Source: Pseudorhodobacter antarcticus (GTDB lineage: Bacteria > Pseudomonadota > Alphaproteobacteria > Rhodobacterales > Rhodobacteraceae). Taken from it: a stretch of 64,000 nt of DNA. The notes beneath the pieces were generated by a model that was given only the letters and a program-made list of their open reading frames with translations, ran no database searches and was not told where the DNA came from. Positions 34,416 to 42,360 of this stretch are shown here, piece by piece (within the stretch, counting starts at the first letter, position 1; every line of letters starts with the position of its first letter). The translations under genes and the position numbers were made by a program. The stretch lies in contig CAMAQR010000012.1 in assembly GCA_945860375.1 (NCBI GenBank), positions 16,294 through 80,293 of the forward strand, given 5' to 3'.

Positions 34416-35189
34416 GTGGCAGGCGAAGAGCACAGCGAACCGGGTTTGGCGTTTCACCCGCTGGACCAATTTCAGATCCATCCGCTGTTCGGCGATGGGC
34501 CGATTGCTTGGTACACCGTGACCAACGCCACCCTCTGGATGGCTTTTGCCGCGATCGGCGTGATCCTTGTGTTCGTGATGGGGTCAGCGGGTCGCTCTCT
34601 TATCCCGTCGCGCATTCAATCCGTTGGCGAGATGGCTTACACTTTTGTCCACAACATGGTCGAAGACGTGGCGGGCCATGACGGTGCAAAATACTTCCCG
34701 CTGATCATGACCTTGTTCCTGTTCATCCTGTTCGTGAACATGCTGGGTCTGCTGCCGGGGTCATTCACCCCGACCAGCCACATCGCCGTCACCGCGATCT
34801 TGGGTTTTGGCGTATTCTTCTTCGTCACCCTGCTGGGTTTTTACAAGCACGGCATGCACTTCCTCGGCCTGTTCTGGATGAAAGACGCACCGCTTGTCCT
34901 GCGCCCGATCATCGCGATCATTGAGGTCATCTCGTACTTCGTGCGCCCGGTCAGCCACTCCATTCGTCTGGCAGGCAACATCATGGCCGGTCACGCCGTT
35001 ATCAAAGTTTTCGCCGCCTTCGCGCCAATGATCCTGATCTCATGGTTCGGTGTGCTGGTGACGCCGGTGTCGATCCTTGCGATCACCGCCATCTACGCGC
35101 TGGAGGTTCTTGTGGCCTTCATCCAAGCCTACGTCTTTACCATCCTGACCTGCGTTTACCTGAAAGATGCGCTGCATCCGGGCCACTAA
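34416..35189 (+). CDS. atpB: F0F1 ATP synthase subunit a
   Basis: Subunit a forms the proton half-channels against the c-ring. The 257-residue protein has five to six helices; the essential Arg is in [12 protein letters not shown] near residue 190, and the conserved C-terminal helix is [19 protein letters not shown]. The GTG at 34416 is preferred over the ATG at 34398, since AAGAGGAAG lies just before it and homologues begin there. That GTG is one base after the atpI stop. Confidence 0.95.
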   Translation: MAGEEHSEPGLAFHPLDQFQIHPLFGDGPIAWYTVTNATLWMAFAAIGVILVFVMGSAGRSLIPSRIQSVGEMAYTFVHNMVEDVAGHDGAKYFPLIMTLFLFILFVNMLGLLPGSFTPTSHIAVTAILGFGVFFFVTLLGFYKHGMHFLGLFWMKDAPLVLRPIIAIIEVISYFVRPVSHSIRLAGNIMAGHAVIKVFAAFAPMILISWFGVLVTPVSILAITAIYALEVLVAFIQAYVFTILTCVYLKDALHPGH

Positions 35190-35237
35190 ACGTTTGTCGT
35201 AAACCCATCTAACCTATTCCATCCTAAGGAGAATATC

Positions 35238-35477
35238 ATGGACGTACTCGCAGCAGCAGAACTGGGCAAATTCATTGGTGCTGGCCTTGCCGCCATCGGG
35301 TCGGGTGCCGCAGCAATCGGTGTTGGCAACGTTGCCGGCAATTTCCTGGCGGGCGCATTGCGCAACCCGTCGGCTGCCGCTTCGCAAACCGCGACGCTGT
35401 TCATCGGTCTGGCCTTCGCAGAAGCTTTGGGGATCTTCTCGTTCCTCGTCGCTCTGCTGTTGATGTTCGCCGTCTGA
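35238..35477 (+). CDS. atpE: F0F1 ATP synthase subunit c
   Basis: Subunit c builds the rotating proton ring. The 79-residue hairpin has two helices joined by the polar loop GALRNPSAA, and the proton-carrying Glu in [10 protein letters not shown] near residue 61. The first helix has the GxGxGxG-like [30 protein letters not shown] is a strong ribosome site, fitting its high stoichiometry. Confidence 0.97.
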   Translation: MDVLAAAELGKFIGAGLAAIGSGAAAIGVGNVAGNFLAGALRNPSAAASQTATLFIGLAFAEALGIFSFLVALLLMFAV

Positions 35478-35560
35478 TCTGACGCTCGCATCCTTACGGT
35501 CGAAGGTGCCGCAGCCGCGTGGCACCTTCGAGCATTCAAAAGGGTCCGACGGAGGGCAAA

Positions 35561-36103
35561 ATGGCGACCACCACTACCGAAGCCGCAACAGATGTTGCGC
35601 ACGAGGCCGCAAAGGCAGTTATGCCGCAGCTGGATCACTTGACCTTTCCGAACCAGATTTTCTGGCTTCTCGTCACGCTTGTGCTGATTTACTTCGTGCT
35701 GTCGCGCGTGGCCTTGCCGCGCATCGGCGGTGCCATCGCCGAACGCAAGGGCACGATCACCAATGATCTGGCCGCTGCCGAAGAGCTGAAGCAAAAGGCC
35801 GTCGCTGCCGAGGGTGCCTACAACGAAGCATTGGCGAAAGCCCGTGTCGAAGCAGGCAAGATCGTCGCCGAGGCCAAAGCCGACATTCAGAAAGATCTGA
35901 ACAAAGCCATCGCCAAAGCGGATGCCGAAATCGCGGCCAAGACTGCGGAATCGGAAAAGCATATCGGCGAAATTCGTGCCGGAGCGCTGGAGGCCATCAC
36001 CGAGGTCGCCAAAGACACGGCCAAGGAATTGGTCGCGGCTTTGGGTGGTTCGGTCGATGCCAAAGCGGTGACGGCGGCTGTCACTGCACGGTTGAAAGGG
36101 TAA
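35561..36103 (+). CDS. atpF': F0F1 ATP synthase subunit b'
   Basis: The second stalk subunit (AtpF' or AtpX) of phototrophic-type synthases with b and b' instead of a b homodimer. The 180-residue protein has one membrane helix near residues 35-52 ([16 protein letters not shown]) and a long charged coiled coil. GGAGGGCAAA lies before the ATG at 35561; the upstream 14 in-frame codons are not needed. atpF follows after four bases. Confidence 0.94.
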   Translation: MATTTTEAATDVAHEAAKAVMPQLDHLTFPNQIFWLLVTLVLIYFVLSRVALPRIGGAIAERKGTITNDLAAAEELKQKAVAAEGAYNEALAKARVEAGKIVAEAKADIQKDLNKAIAKADAEIAAKTAESEKHIGEIRAGALEAITEVAKDTAKELVAALGGSVDAKAVTAAVTARLKG

Positions 36104-36107
36104 AGCG

Positions 36108-36665
36108 ATGAAAAAACTGATCGCGACCATGGCCTTGCTGACGGCAACTCCGGCCTTTGCGGCGGGCGGTGCCTTCTTCTCGCTGCACAACACCAACTTC
36201 GTGGTGATGCTGGCCTTCATCCTGTTCGTGGGCATCCTGATCAAGGCGGGTGTTCCGGCCAAGATCACCGGTCTGCTCGACGCCCGCGCGGCCCAGATCA
36301 AGGCCGAATTGGCCGAAGCAAAGGCCCTGCGTGAAGAAGCGCGGACCCTGCTGGCATCTTACGAGAAGAAGCAGAAGGAAGTGCAGGAGCAATCCGAGCG
36401 CATCATCGCCTCTGCCAAGGAAGAGGCACAAGCGGCTGCGGCTCAGGCCAAGGAAGATCTGAAACTGTCGATCGCGCGCCGTCTGGCCGCTGCCGAAGAT
36501 CAGATCGCCTCGGCGCAAGCCTCGGCCCTGCGTCAGGTGCGCGAACGCGCCGTGGCTGTGGCGGTTGCGGCTGCAAGCGACGTGTTGTCCAAGCAAAGCA
36601 CGGCGATAACTGCGGCGGCGTCGATTGACGCGGCCATCGCGCAGGTTGAAGCTAAGTTCCACTAA
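36108..36665 (+). CDS. atpF: F0F1 ATP synthase subunit b
   Basis: The stalk subunit b, 185 residues. The N-terminus resembles a signal peptide (MKKLIATMALLTATPAFA), followed by a membrane helix (FVVMLAFILFVGILI) and a long coiled coil (about 60-160). It ends the operon; a strong terminator follows. Confidence 0.95.
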   Translation: MKKLIATMALLTATPAFAAGGAFFSLHNTNFVVMLAFILFVGILIKAGVPAKITGLLDARAAQIKAELAEAKALREEARTLLASYEKKQKEVQEQSERIIASAKEEAQAAAAQAKEDLKLSIARRLAAAEDQIASAQASALRQVRERAVAVAVAAASDVLSKQSTAITAAASIDAAIAQVEAKFH

Positions 36666-36683
36666 GCGTTTGATACGAAAAGA

Positions 36684-36711
36684 AAAGACCGGGTTCGCGC
36701 CCGGTCTTTTT
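36684..36711. terminator. Bidirectional terminator after atpF
   Basis: AAAGACCGGG and CCCGGTCTTT pair perfectly around TTCGCG, followed by further T on the plus strand and by a T-rich tract on the minus strand. It can end both the atp operon and the facing GntR transcript. Confidence 0.92.
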
Positions 36712-36755
36712 GCATTCAATACAGCGCGTGTTGCGGTCAATAGGGTCGATCCGAT

Positions 36756-36786
36756 GGACGCAACCGCAACACACACCGGCGGTGCC
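36756..36786 (-). repeat. Paired 3' element, copy R1
   Basis: It shares ACGCAACCGCAACA plus a similar CCGG-GTGCC tail with 37735-37766 (24 of 29 bases from 36758). On the minus strand it lies 47 bases after the GntR stop and 46 bases before the terminator hairpin. CCGCAACAC here also pairs with GTGTTGCGG at 36728-36736. Confidence 0.65.
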
Positions 36787-36832
36787 CGTCTTGGATTTTC
36801 TTCCATCTGACTCAGATTGAGGCAAATCCGCT

Positions 36833-37600
36833 TTAGCGCGACCGTTCGTGATCCAGCCGCTGTTTCGCCACAACCTCGTTGCGGGCGGCCTTGATCTGGT
36901 CAGCCATCGACTGTTCGACAAAGTTCATATGCGCTTCGACCGCCACTTTGGCGCGGGCCGGGTCGCGGGCCTGAATGGCGGCATTGATCGCGCGGTGCTG
37001 GTCCAGCAGATTGTCGCGCGTCATCCGGTTCTTGAACATCATCTGACGGTTGTAGAACACGCCCTGCCGCAGCAAATCATACATCGACCGCATCATGTGC
37101 AGCATCACCACATTGTGGCTGGCCTCGATGATCGCCATGTGGAAATCGGCGTCCAGACTGGCCTCATCCGCCGGATCGCGTTTCTGATGAGCGGCTTCCA
37201 TCTTGGTGTAAATCGCATCGATCACCTGCAGATCGGTGTCTGACCCCATCCTTGCCGCGCGCTCTGCCGCCAGCCCCTCCATATCACGGCGGAACGAGAT
37301 ATAGTCGAACACCGCCTCTTCGTGGGTGGAAAACAGGTCGATCAGGGCGGGGGCAAAGGCCGAACCCAGCACGTCGGCCACAAAAATTCCAGCATTCGGG
37401 CGGGCGGTCAGAAGGCCGCGGTCCTGCAGATTGGCCACGGCGTCGCGCAGGCTGGGCCGCGATACGCCAAGTCGGTCCGACAGTTCCCGCTCGGATGGCA
37501 GGCGTTCACCGGGTCGCAGGATGCCGCGCAGGATCAGCAGTTCAATCTGATGCACCACGGTTTGTGACAGTTTCTCAGCTTCGATCTTTTGAAAAGGCAT
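36833..37600 (-). CDS. GntR family (FadR/PdhR subfamily) transcriptional regulator
   Basis: A 255-residue regulator with an N-terminal winged HTH (RLPSERELSDRLGVSRPSLRD near residues 35-53) and a C-terminal FCD helical domain with conserved His and Asp residues (SLDADFHMAIIEASHN near 150) for a metal and a carboxylate ligand. It resembles PdhR/LldR regulators of pyruvate, lactate or glycolate use. GGAGCGCACC precedes the ATG at 37600. A palindrome typical of this subfamily lies 14 bases upstream, suggesting autoregulation. Confidence 0.88.
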   Translation of the reverse strand: MPFQKIEAEKLSQTVVHQIELLILRGILRPGERLPSERELSDRLGVSRPSLRDAVANLQDRGLLTARPNAGIFVADVLGSAFAPALIDLFSTHEEAVFDYISFRRDMEGLAAERAARMGSDTDLQVIDAIYTKMEAAHQKRDPADEASLDADFHMAIIEASHNVVMLHMMRSMYDLLRQGVFYNRQMMFKNRMTRDNLLDQHRAINAAIQARDPARAKVAVEAHMNFVEQSMADQIKAARNEVVAKQRLDHERSR

Positions 37601-37613
37601 GGTGCGCTCCGGC

Positions 37614-37636
37614 ATTGGTTTGAATGTATGACCAAT
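37614..37636. promoter_or_regulatory. Candidate GntR/FadR-type operator
   Basis: ATTGGT and ACCAAT flank 11 bases, and the right half reads ATGACCAAT, like PdhR-type sites (TGGTC-GACCA half-sites). Its place just before the regulator start suits autorepression. Confidence 0.55.
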
Positions 37637-37655
37637 TCGGGCGCATCTCAATGAC

Positions 37656-37682
37656 AAAGGGCCGGGATGATCCCGGCCCTTT
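37656..37682 (-). terminator. Terminator downstream of the OmpA gene
   Basis: AAAGGGCCGGG and CCCGGCCCTTT form a perfect 11-bp stem with an ATGAT loop. It lies 95 bases past the OmpA stop on the minus strand. Confidence 0.8.
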
Positions 37683-37734
37683 GCGTGTTAACTCGAACCT
37701 GATGTGGCGTTGCGTTCGATCGGGTTTGGCCGGT

Positions 37735-37766
37735 GGAACGCAACCGCAACATGCGCCGGTAGTGCC
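37735..37766 (-). repeat. Paired 3' element, copy R2
   Basis: Same core as 36756-36786. It starts 11 bases after the OmpA stop and 53 bases before the terminator. GAACGCAAC here pairs with GTTGCGTTC at 37709-37717. Confidence 0.65.
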
Positions 37767-37776
37767 TATCCTGCGT

Positions 37777-38433
37777 CTAGCGTGTCGGGCGGATATAGAT
37801 CTCGACCCGACGGTTCAGCGCGCGCCCACCTTCGGACAGGTTCGACGCGATCGGCTGCGTCTCGCCGCGACCATAGGCGCTCAGGCGGCCATTCGGCACG
37901 CCGCTGTCGCGCAGCACATTCGCCACCGAAACGGCGCGGCGCTGCGACAAGTCCTGGTTCAGGGCTGCCGAGCCGACGTTGTCAGTGTGGCCCACAACTT
38001 CGATCAGGCTGTTCGGATAGCGGATCAGGTTGGCAGCAATTGCGCGCAGATCACGGGTCAGGTCGGGCCGCAGACCGGCGCTGCCGGTGGCAAACAACAC
38101 GTCCTGCGGCATGTTCACGATCAGATAATCGCCGTTGTTGGTGACTGAGATGTTCTGGTTGCCAAGCGAACCGCGCAGATCAGCCGCTTGCTGATCCAGC
38201 GACGCGCCAATTGCGCCGCCAACGGCCGCACCCAGCGCGCCACCGATGACGGCTTTGGCCAGTTTGTCGTCACCCTTTTGGCTGGCCCCGGCCACAGCCC
38301 CGATGATGCCACCCATCACGGCGCCATTGGTGGCGCGGGCGTTCGGGTCGTTGGGGTAGGCGTTCGGATCCACGCAAGCGGTAAGCCCCATCAGAGCAAT
38401 GGTGGAAATCAGGATTGGAGTTTTGAATTGCAT
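37777..38433 (-). CDS. OmpA family lipoprotein
   Basis: A 218-residue outer-membrane lipoprotein. The lipobox LTAC puts the lipidated Cys at residue 20. A glycine-zipper stretch (GGIIGAVAGA, GGALGAAVGGAIGA) comes next, then the OmpA C-terminal peptidoglycan-binding domain with VVGHTDNVGS, SQRRAVSVANVL and the C-terminal RRVEIYI. It likely anchors the outer membrane to the wall, as YiaD/Pal-like proteins do. GAGGCAGCAA precedes the ATG at 38433. Confidence 0.92.
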   Translation of the reverse strand: MQFKTPILISTIALMGLTACVDPNAYPNDPNARATNGAVMGGIIGAVAGASQKGDDKLAKAVIGGALGAAVGGAIGASLDQQAADLRGSLGNQNISVTNNGDYLIVNMPQDVLFATGSAGLRPDLTRDLRAIAANLIRYPNSLIEVVGHTDNVGSAALNQDLSQRRAVSVANVLRDSGVPNGRLSAYGRGETQPIASNLSEGGRALNRRVEIYIRPTR

Positions 38434-38553
38434 TTGCTGCCTCATGTGTGTGGGCGGCCGTAATCACCCGGCCCTGAACGGTCAATATATCAACGCCGGA
38501 CCCTGCGGCACGGTTCCCAACGGATCGCGGCAGATTTCCGCCCATGCTGCAAG

Positions 38554-39384
38554 TCAAGCCGCCGCGTCGTCGCGTGCGGCCTCCCAGGCCAGCATCGCGC
38601 GCTTGACAGGCAGCCCCCAGTGATAGCCGCCCAATCCGCCAGACTTCCGCAACGCCCGGTGGCAGGGCACCAACAGGCTGATCGGATTGCGCCCGACCGC
38701 CGTGCCCACAGCCCGTTGCGCTGTCGGATGCCCCACCGCACCCGCCAGTTCGGAATAGCTGGTCACATGGCCGGACGGAATGTGCAGTAGCGCCTCCCAG
38801 ACCTTGATCTGGAACGGCGCGCCGATCAGATGCAGCCGCGCCGCCCGCCCGGCCATGGCGTCTTGCGCAAGATCGGCCATATGCTGATCCTGCACATAGG
38901 TCGCCTTCGGCCAGCGCGCCGCAAGGTCCGTCATCGACCAGTCGCGCCCCAATTCCTCAGTGAACCCCATGCCGCAAATGCCGCGATCCGTGGCCATCAC
39001 CAAAGCCTCGCCAAAGGGGGTTGGCGCATAGGCCCAGCGGATCAGCAGCCCCGCGCCGCCCGCAGCATAATCGCCCGGGCTCATTGCCTCCCATGTCAGA
39101 AACAGATCGTGCAGCCGCCCGCCGCCTGACAGCCCCGCGCCAAGGGCGGTGTCCAGCACGGTAAAGCGGTTGGCCAACATGCGGCGGGCGTGGTCCAGTG
39201 TCAGATATTGTTGATAGCGTTTTGGCGACACGCCGACCCATTGCGAAAAGGTGCGCTGAAAATGCGCCGCACTGATCCCCATTTGCGCCGCCATTTCATC
39301 CAGCGTCAGGCCGGGGCCACCCGCGTCAATGATCTTCAACGCACGGGCAATGACGGCGTAATGATAGGGGGGCTGGTCGGTCAT
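38554..39384 (-). CDS. AraC-type HTH fused to methylated-DNA-cysteine S-methyltransferase (Ada-like)
   Basis: A 276-residue fusion. The N-terminal half is an AraC HTH (MAAQMGISAAHFQRTFSQWV). The C-terminal half is the O6-methylguanine methyltransferase with the acceptor Cys in LLVPCHRALRKSGGLGGY near residue 240. It lacks the Ada N-terminal phosphotriester Cys domain, so activation by methyl phosphotriesters is not expected. AAGGAGCCAGAC precedes the ATG at 39384. It is divergent from the endonuclease gene nth, placing two base-repair genes side by side. Confidence 0.93.
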   Translation of the reverse strand: MTDQPPYHYAVIARALKIIDAGGPGLTLDEMAAQMGISAAHFQRTFSQWVGVSPKRYQQYLTLDHARRMLANRFTVLDTALGAGLSGGGRLHDLFLTWEAMSPGDYAAGGAGLLIRWAYAPTPFGEALVMATDRGICGMGFTEELGRDWSMTDLAARWPKATYVQDQHMADLAQDAMAGRAARLHLIGAPFQIKVWEALLHIPSGHVTSYSELAGAVGHPTAQRAVGTAVGRNPISLLVPCHRALRKSGGLGGYHWGLPVKRAMLAWEAARDDAAA

Positions 39385-39487
39385 GTCTGGCTCCTTGCGC
39401 CCAACATAGGGCGGGGTCGGACAACAAGCGACCCGTTTCCTGCGCCTAGCGCTTGTCGCAAACACCGGGATCGGGCATATCCGGGTT

Positions 39488-40132
39488 ATGACACGCCAAC
39501 TCGATTACCCCGCACTGAAACGCATCTTCACCCGGTTTCAGGCCGCCGAGGCCGAACCGTTGGGAGAGCTGGATCACACCAACGCTTTCACGCTGGTGGT
39601 GGCCGTGGCTTTGTCGGCGCAGTCCACCGATGTGGGCGTCAACAAGGCCACCAAGCGGCTGTTTGAAATCGCAGATACGCCGGAAAAGATGCTGGCTTTG
39701 GGCGAAGAGGGCGTGGTCGGGCACATCAAGACCATCGGCCTGTTCCGCAACAAGGCCAAGAATGTGATCAAGATGTGCCGAATCTTGATCGACACCTTCG
39801 ACGGTCAGGTGCCCTCCAGCCGGGCCGCCTTGCAATCCCTGCCCGGCGTGGGGCGCAAGACCGCCAATGTGGTGCTGAACATGTGGTTTCGCCAACCTTC
39901 GCAGGCGGTGGATACCCATATCCTGCGGCTGGGCAACCGTTCTGGCATCGCGCCGGGCAAGGACGAGGTGGCGGTCGAACGCGCCATCGAGGACAATGTG
40001 CCGGCCGAATTTCAATTGCACGCCCACCACTGGCTAATCCTGCACGGGCGGTATATCTGCACCGCGCGCAAACCCAAATGCGGCATCTGCCCTATCCGTG
40101 ATGACTGCTTGTACGAGGATAAAACCGAATGA
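39488..40132 (+). CDS. nth: Endonuclease III (DNA glycosylase/AP lyase)
   Basis: Nth removes oxidised pyrimidines and cuts AP sites. The 214-residue protein has the helix-hairpin-helix LPGVGRKTANVVLN with the catalytic Lys near residue 120, the catalytic Asp in VDTHILRLGNRSG near 138, and the C-terminal 4Fe-4S pattern C-x6-C-x2-C-x5-C (CTARKPKCGICPIRDDC). The stop overlaps the next gene by ATGA. Confidence 0.96.
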   Translation: MTRQLDYPALKRIFTRFQAAEAEPLGELDHTNAFTLVVAVALSAQSTDVGVNKATKRLFEIADTPEKMLALGEEGVVGHIKTIGLFRNKAKNVIKMCRILIDTFDGQVPSSRAALQSLPGVGRKTANVVLNMWFRQPSQAVDTHILRLGNRSGIAPGKDEVAVERAIEDNVPAEFQLHAHHWLILHGRYICTARKPKCGICPIRDDCLYEDKTE

Positions 40133-41112
40133 AACGCTATCAGGTTGTCGGCATCGGCAATGCCATCGTTGACGTATTTGCCCAAGCCGACGACAGCTTT
40201 CTGGAACTGATGGGCATCGAAAAAGGCATCATGCAGCTGGTCGAGCGGGAGCGGGGCGAACTTTTGTATGCCGCGATGACCGACCGGGTGCAGGCGCCGG
40301 GCGGGTCTGTGGCGAACACGCTGGCGGGGCTGGGCAATCTGGGTCTGACCACGGCCTTCATTGGCCGCGTGCATGATGACGCCTTGGGGCGGTTCTATGT
40401 GACCTCGATGGCCGAAGGTGGCACTGATTTTGTGAACGCGCCGGTGGCGGGGGGGGATCTGCCGACCTCACGCTCGATGATCTTCGTGGCCCCGGATGGG
40501 GAGCGGTCGATGAACACCTATCTGGGAATTTCGTCCGATCTTGGCCCGGCTGATGTGTCCGACCATGTGGCGGGCGAGGCGGCGATCCTGTTTCTTGAGG
40601 GGTATCTCTACGACAAGCCTGCCGGAAAGCAGGCGTTCGAAAGGGCTGCGAAACTGTGTCAGGCGGCGGGCGGGTTGGCGGGGATTGCGTTGTCGGACCC
40701 CTTCTGCGTCGACCGTCACCGCGACAGTTTCCGCACTCTCGTCAAGGAACTGGACTATGTGATCGGCAATGAACACGAATGGGCGAGCCTGTATCAGACC
40801 GATCTGGAGGCGGCCTTGACGCAGGCGGCGCGGGATGCGGGGCTGGTGGTTTGCACGCGGTCGGGGGATGAAGTGATCCTGATCCGCGGCGATGAACGCG
40901 TGGTGGTGCCGGTCAGGCGCGTGGTGCCGGTGGATGCCACCGGGGCGGGCGATCAGTTTGCGGCGGGCTTCCTGTTTGGGCTGTCCACGGGGCGGTCTTT
41001 GGAGGTTGCGGGGCGGATGGGGTGCATCGCTGCCGCCGAGGTGATCAGCCATTTTGGGGCGCGTCCCGAGGCGAATCTGACCGATCTGTTCGCGATGGAA
41101 GGGCTGATTTGA
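40129..41112 (+). CDS. PfkB family sugar/nucleoside kinase (adenosine kinase-like)
   Basis: A 327-residue ribokinase-fold enzyme. GGSVANTLAGLGNLG near residue 57 is the first PfkB signature, and DATGAGDQFAAGFLFG near 265 holds the catalytic Asp and anion hole. The YFLGYVGDD-like FIGRVHDDALGRF and the early GIGNAIVDV match adenosine kinase relatives in alphaproteobacteria. The substrate could also be another nucleoside or sugar. It overlaps nth by ATGA, and a palindrome follows five bases after its stop. Confidence 0.88.
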   Translation: MKRYQVVGIGNAIVDVFAQADDSFLELMGIEKGIMQLVERERGELLYAAMTDRVQAPGGSVANTLAGLGNLGLTTAFIGRVHDDALGRFYVTSMAEGGTDFVNAPVAGGDLPTSRSMIFVAPDGERSMNTYLGISSDLGPADVSDHVAGEAAILFLEGYLYDKPAGKQAFERAAKLCQAAGGLAGIALSDPFCVDRHRDSFRTLVKELDYVIGNEHEWASLYQTDLEAALTQAARDAGLVVCTRSGDEVILIRGDERVVVPVRRVVPVDATGAGDQFAAGFLFGLSTGRSLEVAGRMGCIAAAEVISHFGARPEANLTDLFAMEGLI

Positions 41113-41116
41113 GGGT

Positions 41117-41133
41117 GGTCCCAATTCGGGACC
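41117..41133. promoter_or_regulatory. 17-bp palindrome, module copy B
   Basis: GGTCCC-AATTC-GGGACC is perfect in its arms and differs from the 7906-7922 copy at one central base when both are read toward their promoters. It sits 27 bases before the -35 element at 41161. It could also act as a weak terminator for the kinase gene, as ATCTTTA follows. Confidence 0.55.
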
Positions 41134-41160
41134 ATCTTTATATATAGTAAAATCAATAGG

Positions 41161-41189
41161 TTGACCCATCTGAATTAGGGATTTGTTAA
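41161..41189 (+). promoter_or_regulatory. Candidate promoter of the small basic protein gene (module copy B)
   Basis: TTGACC (41161-41166) and TGTTAA (41184-41189) are 17 bases apart. The flank AATCAATAGG matches TTCAATGGG of copy A. The start point would be near 41196, giving a leader of about 125 bases. Confidence 0.5.
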
Positions 41190-41271
41190 CTTTTGCGGCG
41201 ACATCAAGGGGCGAACCGTGGGCGCGTGATCTGACGCAGATGACCAGAGCCCAGCCGCTTGCAGGGCGAGA

Positions 41272-41297
41272 GCTTTTGGGGCATCACGGCCAAAAGC
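41272..41297 (+). promoter_or_regulatory. Hairpin in the leader of the small basic protein gene
   Basis: GCTTTTGG and CCAAAAGC form a perfect 8-bp stem around 10 bases and end 22 bases before the ATG. A role in translation or mRNA stability is possible. Confidence 0.4.
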
Positions 41298-41319
41298 GGC
41301 ACAGAACAAGGGTGTGACC

Positions 41320-41487
41320 ATGGATTACGGCAAATCGGGCAATGCGACAGCGGCCAAGAACGTGCCAAAACACCGCGTTGGCAAGGGCTTGGGGGCTGAG
41401 AAATCGGCCACAGGCGGCAAGGCCAGCAAGGATGAGCTGGTGGCGCGGATGAAGGCGGCTGCCGAGGCCAAGAAGGCGCAGGAATAG
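41320..41487 (+). CDS. Small lysine-rich protein, function unknown
   Basis: A 55-residue basic protein beginning MDYGKSGNATAAKNVPKHRV and ending in an Ala/Lys helix (ARMKAAAEAKKAQE). Similar short proteins are, from memory, widespread in Rhodobacteraceae. CAAGGGTGTGACC precedes the ATG. Its promoter region is the second copy of the module found before argB. The sequence suggests nucleic-acid or ribosome contact, but this is a guess. Confidence 0.75.
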   Translation: MDYGKSGNATAAKNVPKHRVGKGLGAEKSATGGKASKDELVARMKAAAEAKKAQE

Positions 41488-41551
41488 GCGTGGTTGCAGG
41501 GAGGGGTGTACCCAACCTGACGGATGGGAGAGAGCCGGGGTGAACCCCGGC

Positions 41552-42190
41552 TTATCGAACCGCCTTTAGCCCGGCATCCTTCAGCGTGCAGTCCTTGACC
41601 ACATCGGCACCGCAGCGGCGGGGGTGCAGGTCGGAGGTCAGGCAGATGCGGACCTCTTGGATCATGCCGCCTTTGCAGGTGACGGTGATCTGATCGCGGG
41701 TCAGGTCGGGGTTGGCTTCGACAAAGGCGTCTTCGATCACCAAGGCGGGCGCCACCAGATCCTTGCGGATCTGCGCGAAAATCGGCGGGATCACCACAGA
41801 ATCATAGGCCTGCCGCATGGTGCTGTAATAGGCCTTGGCCGAGAGCCCCGAACAGCGCCCGTGTTTCTTCCACTGATAAAAGGCCAAACCCGAGCCGCCC
41901 ATGATATCGGCCATCTGCACGGTGTCGCCGCGAGAGGGATCGCTTTGCCCGCTGCGGCAATAGCTGGGGTAGCCATCTTCAAACTGCGGCCAAAGCCCAT
42001 GCAGCGTCCATGTCAGGCCGCGTCCGGCGTCACATTGCGGATCGCCCCGCGCGTCTCCCTCCCGCGCGCACCAGTTCGAAGACCAACTCAACGACATCAC
42101 GAAATAATCGTAGTCGCCTGCCTTTTCGCCCTCGGCCTGCGCCATGGCACCCAGACAAATCGCCACCAGGGCCAGCCACAACAGGCGCAT
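41552..42190 (-). CDS. Ribonuclease T2 family protein, secreted
   Basis: A 212-residue exported RNase. The signal peptide runs to about MAQA (residue 19). The two catalytic segments are present: WTLHGLWPQ (CAS I, His) and FYQWKKHGRCSG (CAS II, Glu position taken by Gln-Trp context, Lys and His kept). Cysteines suit disulfides in the periplasm. Family enzymes cut RNA to 3'-phosphates through 2',3'-cyclic forms. GGGAAAGTGGAA precedes the ATG at 42190. Confidence 0.9.
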   Translation of the reverse strand: MRLLWLALVAICLGAMAQAEGEKAGDYDYFVMSLSWSSNWCAREGDARGDPQCDAGRGLTWTLHGLWPQFEDGYPSYCRSGQSDPSRGDTVQMADIMGGSGLAFYQWKKHGRCSGLSAKAYYSTMRQAYDSVVIPPIFAQIRKDLVAPALVIEDAFVEANPDLTRDQITVTCKGGMIQEVRICLTSDLHPRRCGADVVKDCTLKDAGLKAVR

Positions 42191-42360
42191 TTCCACTTTC
42201 CCTTTGCCCAGAACGGCAGTATACGAAGCGGGATTTCCCCAAAATCGAAAACCTTGCGGCCCCGGTCGCAGCCGTTTTCCCGGCTTGGGGAAGATTTGTA
42301 AAGGCCCCCTTGCGGGCAAACGAAAGCCCGCCTGTAAACGGGCAAACGAGAGGAAGTCCG

